Below are positions 9,831 through 20,001 of a stretch of 27,080 nucleotides of DNA, in pieces (the stretch's first letter is position 1; each line of letters begins with the position of its first letter). The position numbers and the translations under genes were made by a program. The stretch comes from Chara braunii. Lineage: Eukaryota; Streptophyta; Charophyceae; Charales; Characeae. The notes below the pieces were generated by a model that saw only the letters and a program-made list of their open reading frames with translations, was not told where the DNA came from and ran no database searches. The stretch covers positions 489,338-516,417 of the forward strand of contig BFEA01000191.1 of the NCBI GenBank assembly GCA_003427395.1, read 5' to 3'.

Positions 9831-10674
9831 AAAAAGGTAGGATTATCCTACACTCACTCAAGCATAGCCAAGCATAGCTTGGGCACAGGTTTGTATTGTG
9901 TTAAAGATTATTTTCATTCAGCTTGATCAAGACTTGACTAGCATTAGACTGACCCTTCGAAGGTTAACTTCTGTTATCATTTGATAACAGGTCAATTCGT
10001 GACACAAGTTTGCTTACACTTGTACCTCAACTTGATGCCTTAAAACCTATAAGTTTGTTATCATGATGATTTGAGGGTTTTACCTTTATTTCTTTTAACG
10101 ATCATTTTAAAGAACTGAGTATTTCTTTTTATGGAGAATTGGATAATGGTAGAGGCTCGAGTGTGTAAGGTGTGGGATGAGTTTCATAGAATGGTAAAGT
10201 TGATCATATTGGTGTTGCACAATGTGGTCTTTTGCGTGGGTGTATGTTTTATGCTGGTTAGTATTTGAAGCTTGATGTGCAAGCCACACCTTGGAGGCAG
10301 TGAGAATGACAACCACATGTTGCACGATCTACATACCTGATGGGCTTTCTTTTACCCCTTCTAGTTTATCCCAAGTTGCGAATGATGTGTGAATGTTGAA
10401 TTTTTTTTTATTTTTTTTTTTTACTGAGTAAATGTTCTTGATTTTGTTTGAGGTCCATAGTGATTGCCAAAGTCAAACCTTCACCTGTTTCAAGCCTCCG
10501 AAGATGGAGCCCTGCTCCGAGAGTCAAAGGACGCTTGGCCGCCACAAAGGGTCTCACAATCGCCTTCACGATTATCTAATGCCATAAGACTAACCCTTCA
10601 AGACAAGTGTCAGCCGACACTTGAGTGTCGAAAATGATCCTAAAAATTATTAAGGACTACGTGGTTATGGGTAC
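9831..10674. other. Unassigned AT-rich stretch
   Basis: No gene recognised. It contains a perfect 9-bp-stem palindrome (CTGTTATCATTTGATAACAG, 9971-9990), CCAAGCATAGCTTGG near 9870, and T-runs at about 10400-10422. The open frame at 10107-10325 on the minus strand has no recognisable family motif. Confidence 0.5.
10667..10674. repeat. Target site duplication, left (ATGGGTAC)
   Basis: Identical to 12199-12206, immediately outside the CTA...TAG ends of the hAT-like element. Confidence 0.85.
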
Positions 10675-10870
10675 CTATGAAACACACGCGGACGCGTCCG
10701 CGGGGTCAAGCTCAGAGGGCGGCCGTATATACGGCCGCGTCCACGACCAACCTCGTCCGCGCCGCGGACGTGAATTTCCTACATTTTTCCTGAATTAAAT
10801 AATGGGTAAAAATATATATATATATATATGGGGTTGTAGGGATTTTTAATCCCTATAACCCCTTTTTTTT

Positions 10871-11100
10871 TTTTTGGAAATAGATAACTTTTTAGAATTA
10901 TAAAATAAAAAATAAAAAACAGAAAAGGTGGAGAAGATAAATTGAAAAAGAAATTTTAAAAAAAAAAAAAAAAGGGGGTGAGAAAAAAAAAAAAAAAAAT
11001 TTTTTGGAAATAGATAACTTTTTAGAATTATAAAATAAAAAATAAAAAACAGAAAAGGTGGAGAAGATAAATTGAAAAAGAAATTTTAAAAAAAAAAAAA
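10871..11100. repeat. Perfect 100-bp direct repeat at gap edge
   Basis: Positions 10871-10970 recur without change at 11001-11100, an offset of 130 bp, right before the N gap. Perfect identity among otherwise diverged repeats suggests an unmerged assembly overlap or a collapsed array. Confidence 0.9.
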
Positions 11101-11103
11101 TTT

Positions 11104-12000
11104 NNNNNNNNNNNNNNNNNNNNNNNNNNNNNNNNNNNNNNNNNNNNNNNNNNNNNNNNNNNNNNNNNNNNNNNNNNNNNNNNNNNNNNNNNNNNNNNNN
11201 NNNNNNNNNNNNNNNNNNNNNNNNNNNNNNNNNNNNNNNNNNNNNNNNNNNNNNNNNNNNNNNNNNNNNNNNNNNNNNNNNNNNNNNNNNNNNNNNNNNN
11301 NNNNNNNNNNNNNNNNNNNNNNNNNNNNNNNNNNNNNNNNNNNNNNNNNNNNNNNNNNNNNNNNNNNNNNNNNNNNNNNNNNNNNNNNNNNNNNNNNNNN
11401 NNNNNNNNNNNNNNNNNNNNNNNNNNNNNNNNNNNNNNNNNNNNNNNNNNNNNNNNNNNNNNNNNNNNNNNNNNNNNNNNNNNNNNNNNNNNNNNNNNNN
11501 NNNNNNNNNNNNNNNNNNNNNNNNNNNNNNNNNNNNNNNNNNNNNNNNNNNNNNNNNNNNNNNNNNNNNNNNNNNNNNNNNNNNNNNNNNNNNNNNNNNN
11601 NNNNNNNNNNNNNNNNNNNNNNNNNNNNNNNNNNNNNNNNNNNNNNNNNNNNNNNNNNNNNNNNNNNNNNNNNNNNNNNNNNNNNNNNNNNNNNNNNNNN
11701 NNNNNNNNNNNNNNNNNNNNNNNNNNNNNNNNNNNNNNNNNNNNNNNNNNNNNNNNNNNNNNNNNNNNNNNNNNNNNNNNNNNNNNNNNNNNNNNNNNNN
11801 NNNNNNNNNNNNNNNNNNNNNNNNNNNNNNNNNNNNNNNNNNNNNNNNNNNNNNNNNNNNNNNNNNNNNNNNNNNNNNNNNNNNNNNNNNNNNNNNNNNN
11901 NNNNNNNNNNNNNNNNNNNNNNNNNNNNNNNNNNNNNNNNNNNNNNNNNNNNNNNNNNNNNNNNNNNNNNNNNNNNNNNNNNNNNNNNNNNNNNNNNNNN
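11104..12000. other. Assembly gap (897 N)
   Basis: Undetermined bases. Apparent long reading frames crossing it on the minus strand (ending at 10898, 11028 and 11086) are meaningless. Confidence 1.
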
Positions 12001-12198
12001 TTTTTTTTTTTTTTTTTTGAGGGGGTGGGGCTGGGGTTGCATCGCCCCATGGCGCTTCCCAAATCCTGAACCCCCCTCCCCACTGGCCGCCACACGGCCG
12101 CAAAGTCGCGCGACCGCGCGGACACGTCCCCGGGGTTGCGGCCTAGGCCGTGGCCGCAAACTTGTCCGCGGATGGTCGCCACCGAGGGAGATTCGTAG

Positions 12199-12206
12199 AT
12201 GGGTAC
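12199..12206. repeat. Target site duplication, right (ATGGGTAC)
   Basis: Matches 10667-10674 exactly. The next base, C, also equals the first base of the element, so a 9-bp reading is possible, but copy 2 supports 8 bp. Confidence 0.85.
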
Positions 12207-13072
12207 CACATAGTACACCATCATTGTTATTTAGTGCATATTCATGTATGGGTAGTCCATGTGATGAAGTTGGTCCCACTGCACAATTTATTCAGAGAAC
12301 TCGCACGCTTCACCCGCTTATTCTGCCGGGAAACTTTATGGGTTGAAAGTGAATAAAGGGACAAGGTGCGATTTACATATGAAGCTTGGTTTTATTTTAT
12401 GAAAAGTATCACGTGGTTAGACTGACCGTCCTAGTCGACCGACGCAAAATCACATTAGGGAGATTATTGTGAATTTGTGGCAACGCTCCTCGGACGAAGA
12501 TTCTCACACAGGTCTGTTTTGGGCGTTAACCACTCGTACCCCCTATCCCACAGTGAATGAGAAATGCCCTTGGTCGGGTCACCTCTACGATTGCATACCA
12601 AAAGCTTTGTTCTGGTTTGGTAGCTCGATGTGGATACGCCCACCTAAGGGATGGTGACAACTTCCACGGGTGGAGATAAGATGCACGTCGCTTGACTATA
12701 TCATGTCGTAGGGGTTCGCAAGGGGTACGGCTGACGCACTCAGCTGGAGCGGCAATGCTCTAAGACAAAGTCCTGCAAAATTCTGAGTGACGCGGCCGGG
12801 AGGGTTCCCCTATGGGATCGATGCACTCGACAGCTTGACAATGTGCTATTTGCGGTAGATTTTCAAAAGCCGCAAACGGGCGGTGCGCCACCATGCGTTG
12901 TTCATTTATTTCCTTAGAAATATATCATGATGTTATGGCGGTTGTACTTTCGGTATACCTCGGTGTAACTACAAACTATCCACGCAAGTGTGTATGATAT
13001 TTTGACCCATATACATGAATGTTTATCTATTTTCGACCCCTCTACCACATGGGCACATATACATTCACCAAA
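12207..13072. other. Unassigned stretch, no gene seen
   Basis: No coding, RNA or terminal-repeat signal recognised. Short open frames (for example 12469-12657) show no conserved motifs. Confidence 0.5.
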
Positions 13073-13420
13073 GAAGTCCTAGAAGAACTTTTTGAAAGCC
13101 TGGTGGTCACAAACTGCTAGCCAATGGCATCGGAACCAAAAGTATAATGACTCATGTCATTTAAAATAGTGGTATTCGAACATGTACGCTGATGGAAAGG
13201 CCACATACCCCAGTCGCAATTTGGTATCTACAATAACTTTCATCATCACAGATTCACTACATTATTATAAACACCAAAGGAAACTTTAGTGTATCAGGCA
13301 GTATGCAAAAAAAAGTGTAACCTTGTCTAATTGTCTTACCATCACAAATCGTATTCGATTTGTAAGGGTCATGAGAGGTTGTCGGGGTATTTTGTTTGTA
13401 ACAATACGTTTAAAGCAACG

Positions 13421-13560
13421 CAGAAGGGCATTGGCGAAGTGGTCAGGCACATTCTACTCGACAATGTTATAGGTTGACAGTTGCAGGATCGAATCTTGCA
13501 ACCGCCAATTTGTATCATTGTCGGGTACAATGCGCTTGGCCACTTTGCCGACGCCCTTGG
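13421..13560. mobile_element. 140-bp tRNA-like fold-back element, copy 1
   Basis: The left arm starts CAGAAGGGCATTGGCGAAGT. The right end, read in reverse complement, gives AAGGGCGTCGGCAAAGT, so arms of about 43 bp pair with several mismatches. TGGCGAAGTGG (13432-13442) resembles a Pol III A box. GGATCGAATC (13486-13495) resembles a B box, about 50 nt away, as in a tRNA. A tRNA-derived short element converted to an inverted repeat is possible. No cloverleaf with matched acceptor stem was found, so I do not call a tRNA gene. Confidence 0.65.
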
Positions 13561-13952
13561 AGTCCCATAAGAACTCTTCCAAAGCCAGGTGGCCACACAC
13601 CACCAGCCAATGGCGTCCGAACCGATGTTATAATGACTCCTGTCATCTAAAACAATGGTCTCCCAACATGTACGCTGATAGAAAGGCCACATACCCCAGC
13701 CGCAGTTTGGTATCCACCATAACTTTCATCATCACAGATTCGTTACATTATTACAAACAGCAGGGGAAACTTTAGGGTATCATGCAGTAATGCTTTTCTT
13801 ATCACTCGGCAAAGCTAAATATTAGGCAAAAAAATGTGTAGGTTGTATAACCTTGTTTAAGTAGTCTTACCATCACAAATCCTATTCGATTTGTGAAGGC
13901 CATGAGAGGTTGTTATGGGTATTTTGTTTGTAATGATACGTCTATAGCAAAG

Positions 13953-14092
13953 CAGAAGGGCATTGGCGAAGTGGTCAGGTGCATTCTACTCAACGATGTT
14001 ATAGGTTGACAGTTCCAGGAACAAGTACTGCAATCCTCAATTTGTATCATGTTGAGTAAAAAGCGTCTGGCCACTTCGCCGACGCCCTTCTG
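13953..14092. mobile_element. 140-bp tRNA-like fold-back element, copy 2
   Basis: Same length and layout as copy 1. The outer arms CAGAAGGGC...GCCCTTCTG are perfectly complementary at the tips, and the stem runs about 47 bp. The A-box-like TGGCGAAGTGG is kept, but the B-box region reads AGGAACAAGTACT and has decayed. Stem changes relative to copy 1 (for example CTCGACAATG to CTCAACGATG with TCATGTTGAG opposite) largely keep pairing. Confidence 0.7.
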
Positions 14093-14168
14093 TGTTGTTT
14101 TTTTGGGAATCGTACTTTTACAATAACCCTTTTATAACAATCTCATATTAAAGTTGGCTCTCCCTTAC

Positions 14169-14312
14169 GGTGTTGGCAAAGCAGTATGGTGCATTTGACC
14201 CTGCATTGTTACACGTTGGAGGTCGAAAGGTTGAATCCTTGAGTCCGCAATTTGTAATAACACGGGCTAGAATGCACCATCATACCACTTGGTCGATACC
14301 CTCGCAAACACC
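14169..14312. mobile_element. Diverged tRNA-like fold-back element, copy 3
   Basis: About 144 bp. The left arm GGTGTTGGCAAAGCAGTATG pairs imperfectly with the right arm, whose reverse complement begins GGTGTTTGCGAGGG and continues GTGGTATGATGGTGCATT. GGTTGAATCC at 14229-14238 fits a B box better than copy 1 does. Its size and A/B-box spacing match the other two copies. Confidence 0.5.
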
Positions 14313-14659
14313 ATTTTGTGTTACGGAGGAACAACATGTACATTTTTCATTTTCTTTCAATTGTTTAGTTGGAGAATTGTGGTTCATGACATTTCTCACA
14401 ATACCATGTACAATCAGTGATACTAAGCGACGTAAGCGTACTAAAGAAAACACTTAACTGTTGGAACAAAAAAAACACGATCCCTTGAACATTGGTAACA
14501 ATAACCGATGCCTTTCTGATTGCCCTTTACCCGAACGGAAATTCAATGTCATTTGTAAAACTCAATACATGTTAACTTTAATTTCATAAATTTAGTGTAG
14601 TGTGTTTCACGACAATCATTATCAAATGACTCAAATATAGATATAATATATCGTGAACC

Positions 14660-14975
14660 TTTTCAAAATTCCTCATATTGGATTTGTGTTCCAAGCCGAC
14701 TGACTGTGCATCGAATAATGCATTCCAAGTTGTCACAATGCTCGTAAAAACCATTTTTCAATTCTCAATGTTCTTAAACCTCGTTCCAATGGTAAACTCT
14801 TTTTCAATTCCTTAATTTGTGTTTCAAACCGACTGACTTTGTGTCTAATAATGCATTCGAGGTTATCCCAATGCTCATAAACCCTTTTTTTATTCCTAAA
14901 ACTGTGTTTCAAGGATTTCACTTTCTGCATAATCATTATGATGCATTTCAAGTTATCGCAACACCATCATAAATA
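14660..14975. repeat. Three degenerate direct repeats
   Basis: Segments starting near 14668, 14808 and 14893 share the order TTCCT, TTGTGTTTCAA, CGACTGACT, TAATGCATTC, AAGTTRTC and CAATGCTC, with losses in the third. Spacing is unequal (about 140 and 85 bp). Non-coding. Confidence 0.6.
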
Positions 14976-16056
14976 TTAAAAATTATCTCATTTTACAGTA
15001 ATGTCATAACAAAGGACATGTTAAGCGTGATATACTCCATAACATGACTGCCTCAAACGATAACCTTTAAAATAACGAGTCTGTTTACCTTGGCATAACC
15101 GGGCTAGTTTCCAGTGGACGCCGATTACGTAAAAAAGTACATCAAACTACTGAAATTTAGATCGACGCCATCTGAAAACTCGCTCGACACACCACTTCAC
15201 ATTTGCGACTATTATGACAGACCGTTCAAAACTAATGTGTTTGAATCCTGAAGTAGAAACAACAACTTGTTTCCTTTTTCACTCTCAAAGAGCCGACACT
15301 CAAACCCCTCATACATCACACCAAGTATCAGTCACCACAAGAGGTCCTATTATCGACCTTAGTTCCCCCAAAACGACTTAGGGCTTACCAGACCACTATC
15401 GAAAGAAAAAAAAAACGAATGCATCTTCCTTAGAAAGTGGTAAGATGCACACATTGTTATTCATAGTACGGGTTGCATCTTGTTACTCTCTGCACGAAGA
15501 TGCACTTGTGTTTTTTCCCTTTCCATAGCGGTGTGGCGAGGCCCTTAGCTTGGTCCGAACTGGTGTTTTACAGGCTTAGGGTCTGATCCCACAATACATA
15601 CCATAAATACTTTCCGACAAAATTCGGGATCTCACAATTTTCCGCACGAGTATGGCACGACACTGCCATAAGAGAAAAGTGAAAACGTTTGTAGTCGTGG
15701 TGCTTACCACGCGAACATTGCCTCAAGAGAACAAGATTGTGAGAGAGGTGAACCCATACCCTATCCCTAAAAATATGGAAGGTTGTTTTCTTTTTCTTCT
15801 TTTTGTGTGCGTCTATTTTCTTGTTGTTCTCGTTGGCTAGCATGCGAGATTTTCCAAAACAAACGACACGTCAATCATAAAAGTTTTTATTTGCACATGT
15901 GTGTGTGGGATACGATTTTTATTTTCAATTACGTCCGACCCTCCTTTTTCGGTTAAGTAGTATGGAATCAGACCGTTGGCTGTCCACCCCAATTTAATCT
16001 GATCTCCAATATGGCAGGAATGACCTTTCTTCCAAGTTTCTAGCTATTTATTACCA

Positions 16057-16059
<3 letters not shown>
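14976..16059. other. Unassigned stretch, no gene seen
   Basis: No recognisable coding, RNA or element ends. Frames at 15568-15843 (minus) and 15652-15840 (plus) overlap each other and have no family motifs. Confidence 0.5.

Positions 16060-16136
<77 letters not shown>
16060..16136 (+). repeat. (TTA)n microsatellite
   Basis: About 25 uninterrupted TTA/ATT units. Confidence 0.95.
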
Positions 16137-16459
16137 TTATCTTGTTTATAGACCATTTCTCAAATTTATGGGAAACCCGTAGCATCCTTTTTTTTTTTCA
16201 TGACAGAACAAACCTCGCTCCAATAGATATAAAAAATTATGGTTGTGTATCAGATTCTTTTCATGTTCTAAGAGGAGATTCATTCTCATTCTACACAATT
16301 AGTGAGTAGTGAAGGAAAACTTTTTTTTTTTTTTTTTTAAAGAGAAGTTGCATCTTATGTAATGAACCCAGTCTGGAAGATACTCATCAACGACATCAAG
16401 TGTCGAAGTACAAGATAACTCCACATTGAATAATGTCACCAATAATCAAGAAATGTGAT

Positions 16460-16470
16460 CTCTGATACAA
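16460..16470 (-). other. Primer-binding-site-like sequence next to LTR B
   Basis: On the minus strand this reads TTGTATCAGAG. The common plant retrotransposon PBS complementary to initiator tRNA-Met is TGGTATCAGAG, so 10 of 11 match. It directly follows the proposed LTR end GAGACA. Confidence 0.45.
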
Positions 16471-17420
16471 TGTCTCGTGACCAGTAGACGAGGGAGAATA
16501 GACAATTTAGAGAGTGGAAGAGTATGTATTCATCAATGACCATAAAGATAGTAGCCCTACATTTCCCTCTCCTTCTTCGGGCTTCCTCTCGCCTCCACAT
16601 CAGCAACAGTGTCTGAGAATGAGCATTATAGGGCCGAATCAAATAAGACTGCCACGTGGCAGAGTTCTCCCATGAAGACGTTCTGCAGCGCACAACATCG
16701 ACATCAGCAACAGGTAAGTATCCTCTCTCTCAATCCATCCACGGATCTCGTTCTCCCTCCTTGTCACGTCCAACTCAGCAATGAAGAGAGTGTGACAGAT
16801 GTCATGTCAGCAATGGAGACAGGGTGGCATGCGCCACATCAGCAATGTCGAAGTCTGGGTGGCTTGCGTCACGTCAGTAGAGGCTGGCACCAAAACAGGA
16901 AGGCGCCCGCAAGCAAGCAGCAATCTCGCGTCGTCGTGCACAGTGCCAGAGTGCAGCCAGCGTCCAACCAGCGTCAAGCCAGCTTCTAGCCAACATCAAG
17001 CCAACGTCAAGTCAGCATAGCAAGACTGGATGTCGACTCCTCGGAGGCAGGACCTTATGTAGCGTTTGACGAGGTTAACCTGCCTCAAGTCCCCCACCCA
17101 CGGTGGCTCAGATTGACTCACAGTCGACAGTCTGTATCTCATACAGTTGCAGTCTTGCATTTGATCTGAATGTTGTCTTGGTACCTGCATACAAACAAGT
17201 GTGTATGTCTGATCGGCGGCCTGGGATGGGTCCATGCAAACGTTGACTCGTGGGCCGCCAGGAAGTTGACCGAAGTCAATTGTTAGGCGCACCGGCCCTG
17301 AAGCCATTTTCAGGGGTTTTCTTCCCTATAGTCGTCATGGCCTTAGGCTGGGGTCGCTGCATGTCTGCGTCTCTCAGGCAACAACAGGGCATAACAGGCA
17401 GGTTTGTTGCATTCCTACCA
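16471..17420 (-). mobile_element. Putative LTR of gypsy B
   Basis: On the minus strand the sequence after the gypsy B stop reads GAAAATTGGGG, a plausible polypurine tract. The LTR then runs from TGGTAGGAATGC to GAGACA, giving TG...CA ends and 950 bp. It carries a weak TATA-like TACATAAGG (17053-17061) and a perfect palindrome GCCACGTGGC with a G-box core (16651-16660). A degenerate 11-bp tandem repeat lies at about 16961-17024. The boundaries rest on these signals alone. Confidence 0.5.
16961..17024 (+). repeat. Degenerate tandem repeat, unit about 11 bp
   Basis: Roughly six units of the form GCCARCRTCAA on the plus strand, inside the putative LTR and downstream (minus sense) of its TATA-like box. 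Confidence 0.7.
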
Positions 17421-17452
17421 CCCCAATTTTCGAGTTTCATCACAGAAATACA

Positions 17453-17955
17453 TTAACTTTCCCTTAAGTCACGCTCATATGCAGCAATAATATCTGGAGC
17501 AGTAGGTAATAGTTCCTTTTTACTAAACCATCTAGTTTCAGATTGTGGTTGAGACTTAAACTATACCTTAAACTGCTTTTGCACTCTACCTTTGCCACTT
17601 GTAGGGAAATAGCCATGTTCCATAATCATTTTAACTTCATAAGCTCCATTTATGGAGGGTGGGAACATAGATTGTCTGTTGGGAAACTCATGTCTCTCTA
17701 CATATGGCAAGAGTTTAGACACATGAAAGACATGATAGGTCTTAAGGTATGGGGGTACATCAATTCGGTATGAAGGTCCATCTGCATCCCCAATCACCTT
17801 GAGAACTTTTCAGGGTCCATAATAAACAGGCAACAATTTTTTGTGACATGGTCGCAGCGGGAACTCTTGGTCCACCACTGTCCAGTCTTTGAAACAAATA
17901 TTGTAGTCCTTTCTAAACTCTCCTTCGTGGTCACCCTGGGTAGGTCTGCCTTCCT
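17453..17955 (-). pseudogene. Gypsy B integrase C-terminus and chromodomain
   Basis: C-terminal end of a Ty3/gypsy chromovirus-type integrase; such chromodomains steer insertion towards particular chromatin. On the minus strand it starts with VVDQEFPLRP, followed by LLPVYYGP. An in-frame TGA stands where Trp is usual. Then come KVLKVIGDADGPSYRID and YHVFHVSKLLPY, the GPY module. A chromodomain-like tail follows (YEVKMIMEHG, GKGR, KQFKV), with a further TAG at 17558-17560 and then SETRWFSKKEL and APDIIAAYER to a TAA at 17453-17455. Two stops show decay. The 5' part of this integrase lies at 21275-21862 and 23178 onward, separated by the LINE and a hAT-like element. Roughly 100 residues between the two parts are not identifiable. 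Confidence 0.88.
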
Positions 17956-17999
17956 ATCTGACGAAGGCAATCCAACCCCCATTTTTGTTGCCCAACCAA

Positions 18000-19995
18000 T
18001 TCCTTGAGAATTGTTGGATTGTTTGTGCTATATCCTTGGATGAGTGAAACAAGTTCAATTGATTCTTGATTCTTTGTCGATGTACTGTAAATTCTTGTTG
18101 GACATATTGCGTTATCATATATGTCACCTCTCCCTCCACCGTGCAGGCTCCCTTAATGGCATGTATACAACGTTTCCTCCAGATAGCCCACATGACAACT
18201 CTCCTTCATGTTTTAAACATGTTATTTTCGAAAGAGTTATCCGTGGGGGAGGACCATGTCTCACATAGTATGGCTTTCCAGTCCCAAGGCCATTTTGACC
18301 CATAGTCCATACGGGACCAGATTTTATCCCACCATCGTCATGTGAGGACTGCACCCGAACATTGCATGAATATGTGTTCTATGGTTTCTGGGATTCTGCG
18401 GAAGGGGAAGACAGTGTGGCACGCTTTGCACCAGGGTAACGCCTGTCCTCTCTGCTTTATACGGGTACGATCTACTAGTTAGTCGTTGTTGCCAACTTGG
18501 GTAAGCAACGATGTTCTATCCGCCACTGCAGTGAGACCATCTTTGTTGGTCTGACTCTGGTGGCAGTGAACCAACGGATAGAACAGATCACTTCGGTTCC
18601 TACATTTAATTGGGATCTCCATCTTTCCTTTACCTTTTCCTTAATGTTTACTTTGGGGCGCAAAAGATAGTACGTTGCCTTCACTTTAGGTTCTGCAACT
18701 TTGTCTTCCCCCGAGATCTGCTTTTCGATAGATGTGACAACTACTATTCCTCGGGATCCAAGGGGAGTTCAACCAATGGGGTTTTTGGCTGATATGCAGT
18801 CCATACATCCTTGTCCCGTAACACACGGATCCTTTGTAAATCCTTGTTTTTTCCCCATCTCGTTACTTCCGGGGAGTATCGGGTAAGGACATTATCCTTG
18901 CCTATGTGAAAAATGTTAATCAAGGTTTCATCTGACTGCACGTCCACTACATTTCCCACACTTTCTAAGTCGTTCGGTACAGATACCTAGTCCCCTTCTT
19001 CCAGTCGTGGCCCAGATGTGTCGGATGCGCACGCAGTCCAGGGGAATTCCGAATATCAACATTTCAAGGTTCTTCTTAGTCTTATGACAGTATTTTAGTG
19101 TCTCCCTCGGTTACTGCACCGTCTTTCAATCCCTCGTCTTTGAGTTTCAAATGTCTTTTATTCGCATAACACCTTTTTCAACCTAGTTACACCACGGGGT
19201 GACCGAACTGCTAAACACCCTGCTATATTGATCGGTGATCCTCCTATTTCCAAACAGGGGTTGGCGCATCACTTCCTCCCACCTAGTCAGAGGGGGGTTG
19301 TCGGGAAGGGGGAGTTGGCACCAGGCTTTCATAACCTTGGCCCAGAAGTCGTCCCAGGCCAAATCCTTCCGGATTATTCCTCTATTCGGTTCACTGCCAC
19401 CCCAGGTGCGTCGCGGCACAGTCCAGAAGCGGTCTTCCAACCAGGTCAGCGAGTGAACGTCATGTGGGGCTTGCGGGGCAAGTCTGGTCATCTGTTCTAG
19501 TGCCAGGGCGTACCATGGAAGTTGTTGTGCGAAGAGTAGCCTCTTAAACCATTGCACCATTATCGTTGTGACATGTGTTTCTGGGTCAAGAATCCCCAAC
19601 CCCCCTTTGTTTTTAGGTTGGATCACCGAGGATCAAACTACCCTGCTAATGACGTTCGTGAGCTCACCATTGCCTCGCCATAGCAGTGCCGTTACCTGAC
19701 GCTTAAGAGATCGGATGGCTGCCTTGCTAAGAGCCCGGATTGCTTATTTGTACCAAAGGGTCACCAACACCACACGGTTAATCGCCAACACCCTACCGAA
19801 TAGAGAGGTGTGTTGGTCCGTCCAGCCGGCTAACTTTTTTAAAGATGGTTGCAATATCCACTCATTGTTCGATGCAGGCCTACCTACTATTGTTAGAATG
19901 ATTCCAAGTACCCTTACCGAGGCGTCTTCCGGGAGCCACTTAACCCCTGGAAGCTCCGGGGGGCGCACTCCTTGATGATGAATCCACCAACCCAA
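18000..19995 (-). pseudogene. LINE ORF2 C-terminal part (post-RT, zf-RVT-like)
   Basis: Downstream half of a plant L1 ORF2. The 19744-19995 frame has RPPELPGVKWLPEDASVRVLGI, the segment after the RT palm. The 19183-19626 frame (147 codons) has KNKGGLGILDPETH and QWFKRLLFAQQLPW, typical of the connection region. Frames at 18744-18959 and 18475-18684 follow, the latter with LQWRIEHRCLPKL. Next, about 18370-18435, CKACHTVFPF and ETIEHIFMQC form a C-x2-C...H...C zinc motif like zf-RVT. The 17954-18193 frame gives MWAIWRKRC, the usual C-terminal Trp-rich motif. The frame changes several times and contains stops, so it cannot be expressed as one protein. Confidence 0.82.
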
Positions 19996-20001
19996 TAAGA
20001 G

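Larger units (their letters stand above)
10675..12198. mobile_element. Non-autonomous hAT-like element, copy 1 (contains gap)
   Basis: The ends are CTATGAAAC and GATTCGTAG, inverted repeats agreeing at 7 of 9 positions. They are flanked by a perfect 8-bp duplication ATGGGTAC. The left subterminal region has a 16-bp perfect palindrome CGCGGACGCGTCCGCG (10688-10703) and a 20-bp perfect palindrome GCGGCCGTATATACGGCCGC (10719-10738). AT-rich sequence with a hairpin around GTAGGGATTTTTAATCCCTA follows. The right 180 bp (12019-12198) closely matches 22998-23177. An 8-bp duplication and short inverted ends fit the hAT superfamily, but the ends are not canonical CAGNG, so that is inference. No transposase is visible; the N gap could hide one. 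Confidence 0.8.
13073..14092. repeat. Two-unit tandem duplication, about 490-530 bp per unit
   Basis: Unit 1 (about 13073-13560) and unit 2 (about 13559-14092) align along their whole length. Shared landmarks include AGCCAATGGC, ATGTACGCTGAT, AGGCCACATACCCCAG, TAACTTTCATCATCACAG, TCTTACCATCACAAATC and GGTATTTTGTTTGTAA. Unit 2 carries about 50 extra bases near 13785-13840. Each unit ends in the same 140-bp fold-back. Many substitutions show the duplication is not recent. Confidence 0.85.

Noticed and set aside
10898-12279. Three minus-strand open frames of about 400 codons
   Set aside because: They are open only because they cross the N gap and poly-A/T runs.
13432-13500. A tRNA gene
   Set aside because: A- and B-box-like sequences are present but no acceptor-stem pairing or recognisable anticodon loop was found; the sequence fits a fold-back instead.
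19228-19500. Plus-strand open frames opposite the LINE
   Set aside because: The minus-strand frame at 19183-19626 has clear LINE connection-region motifs; the plus-strand ones have none.
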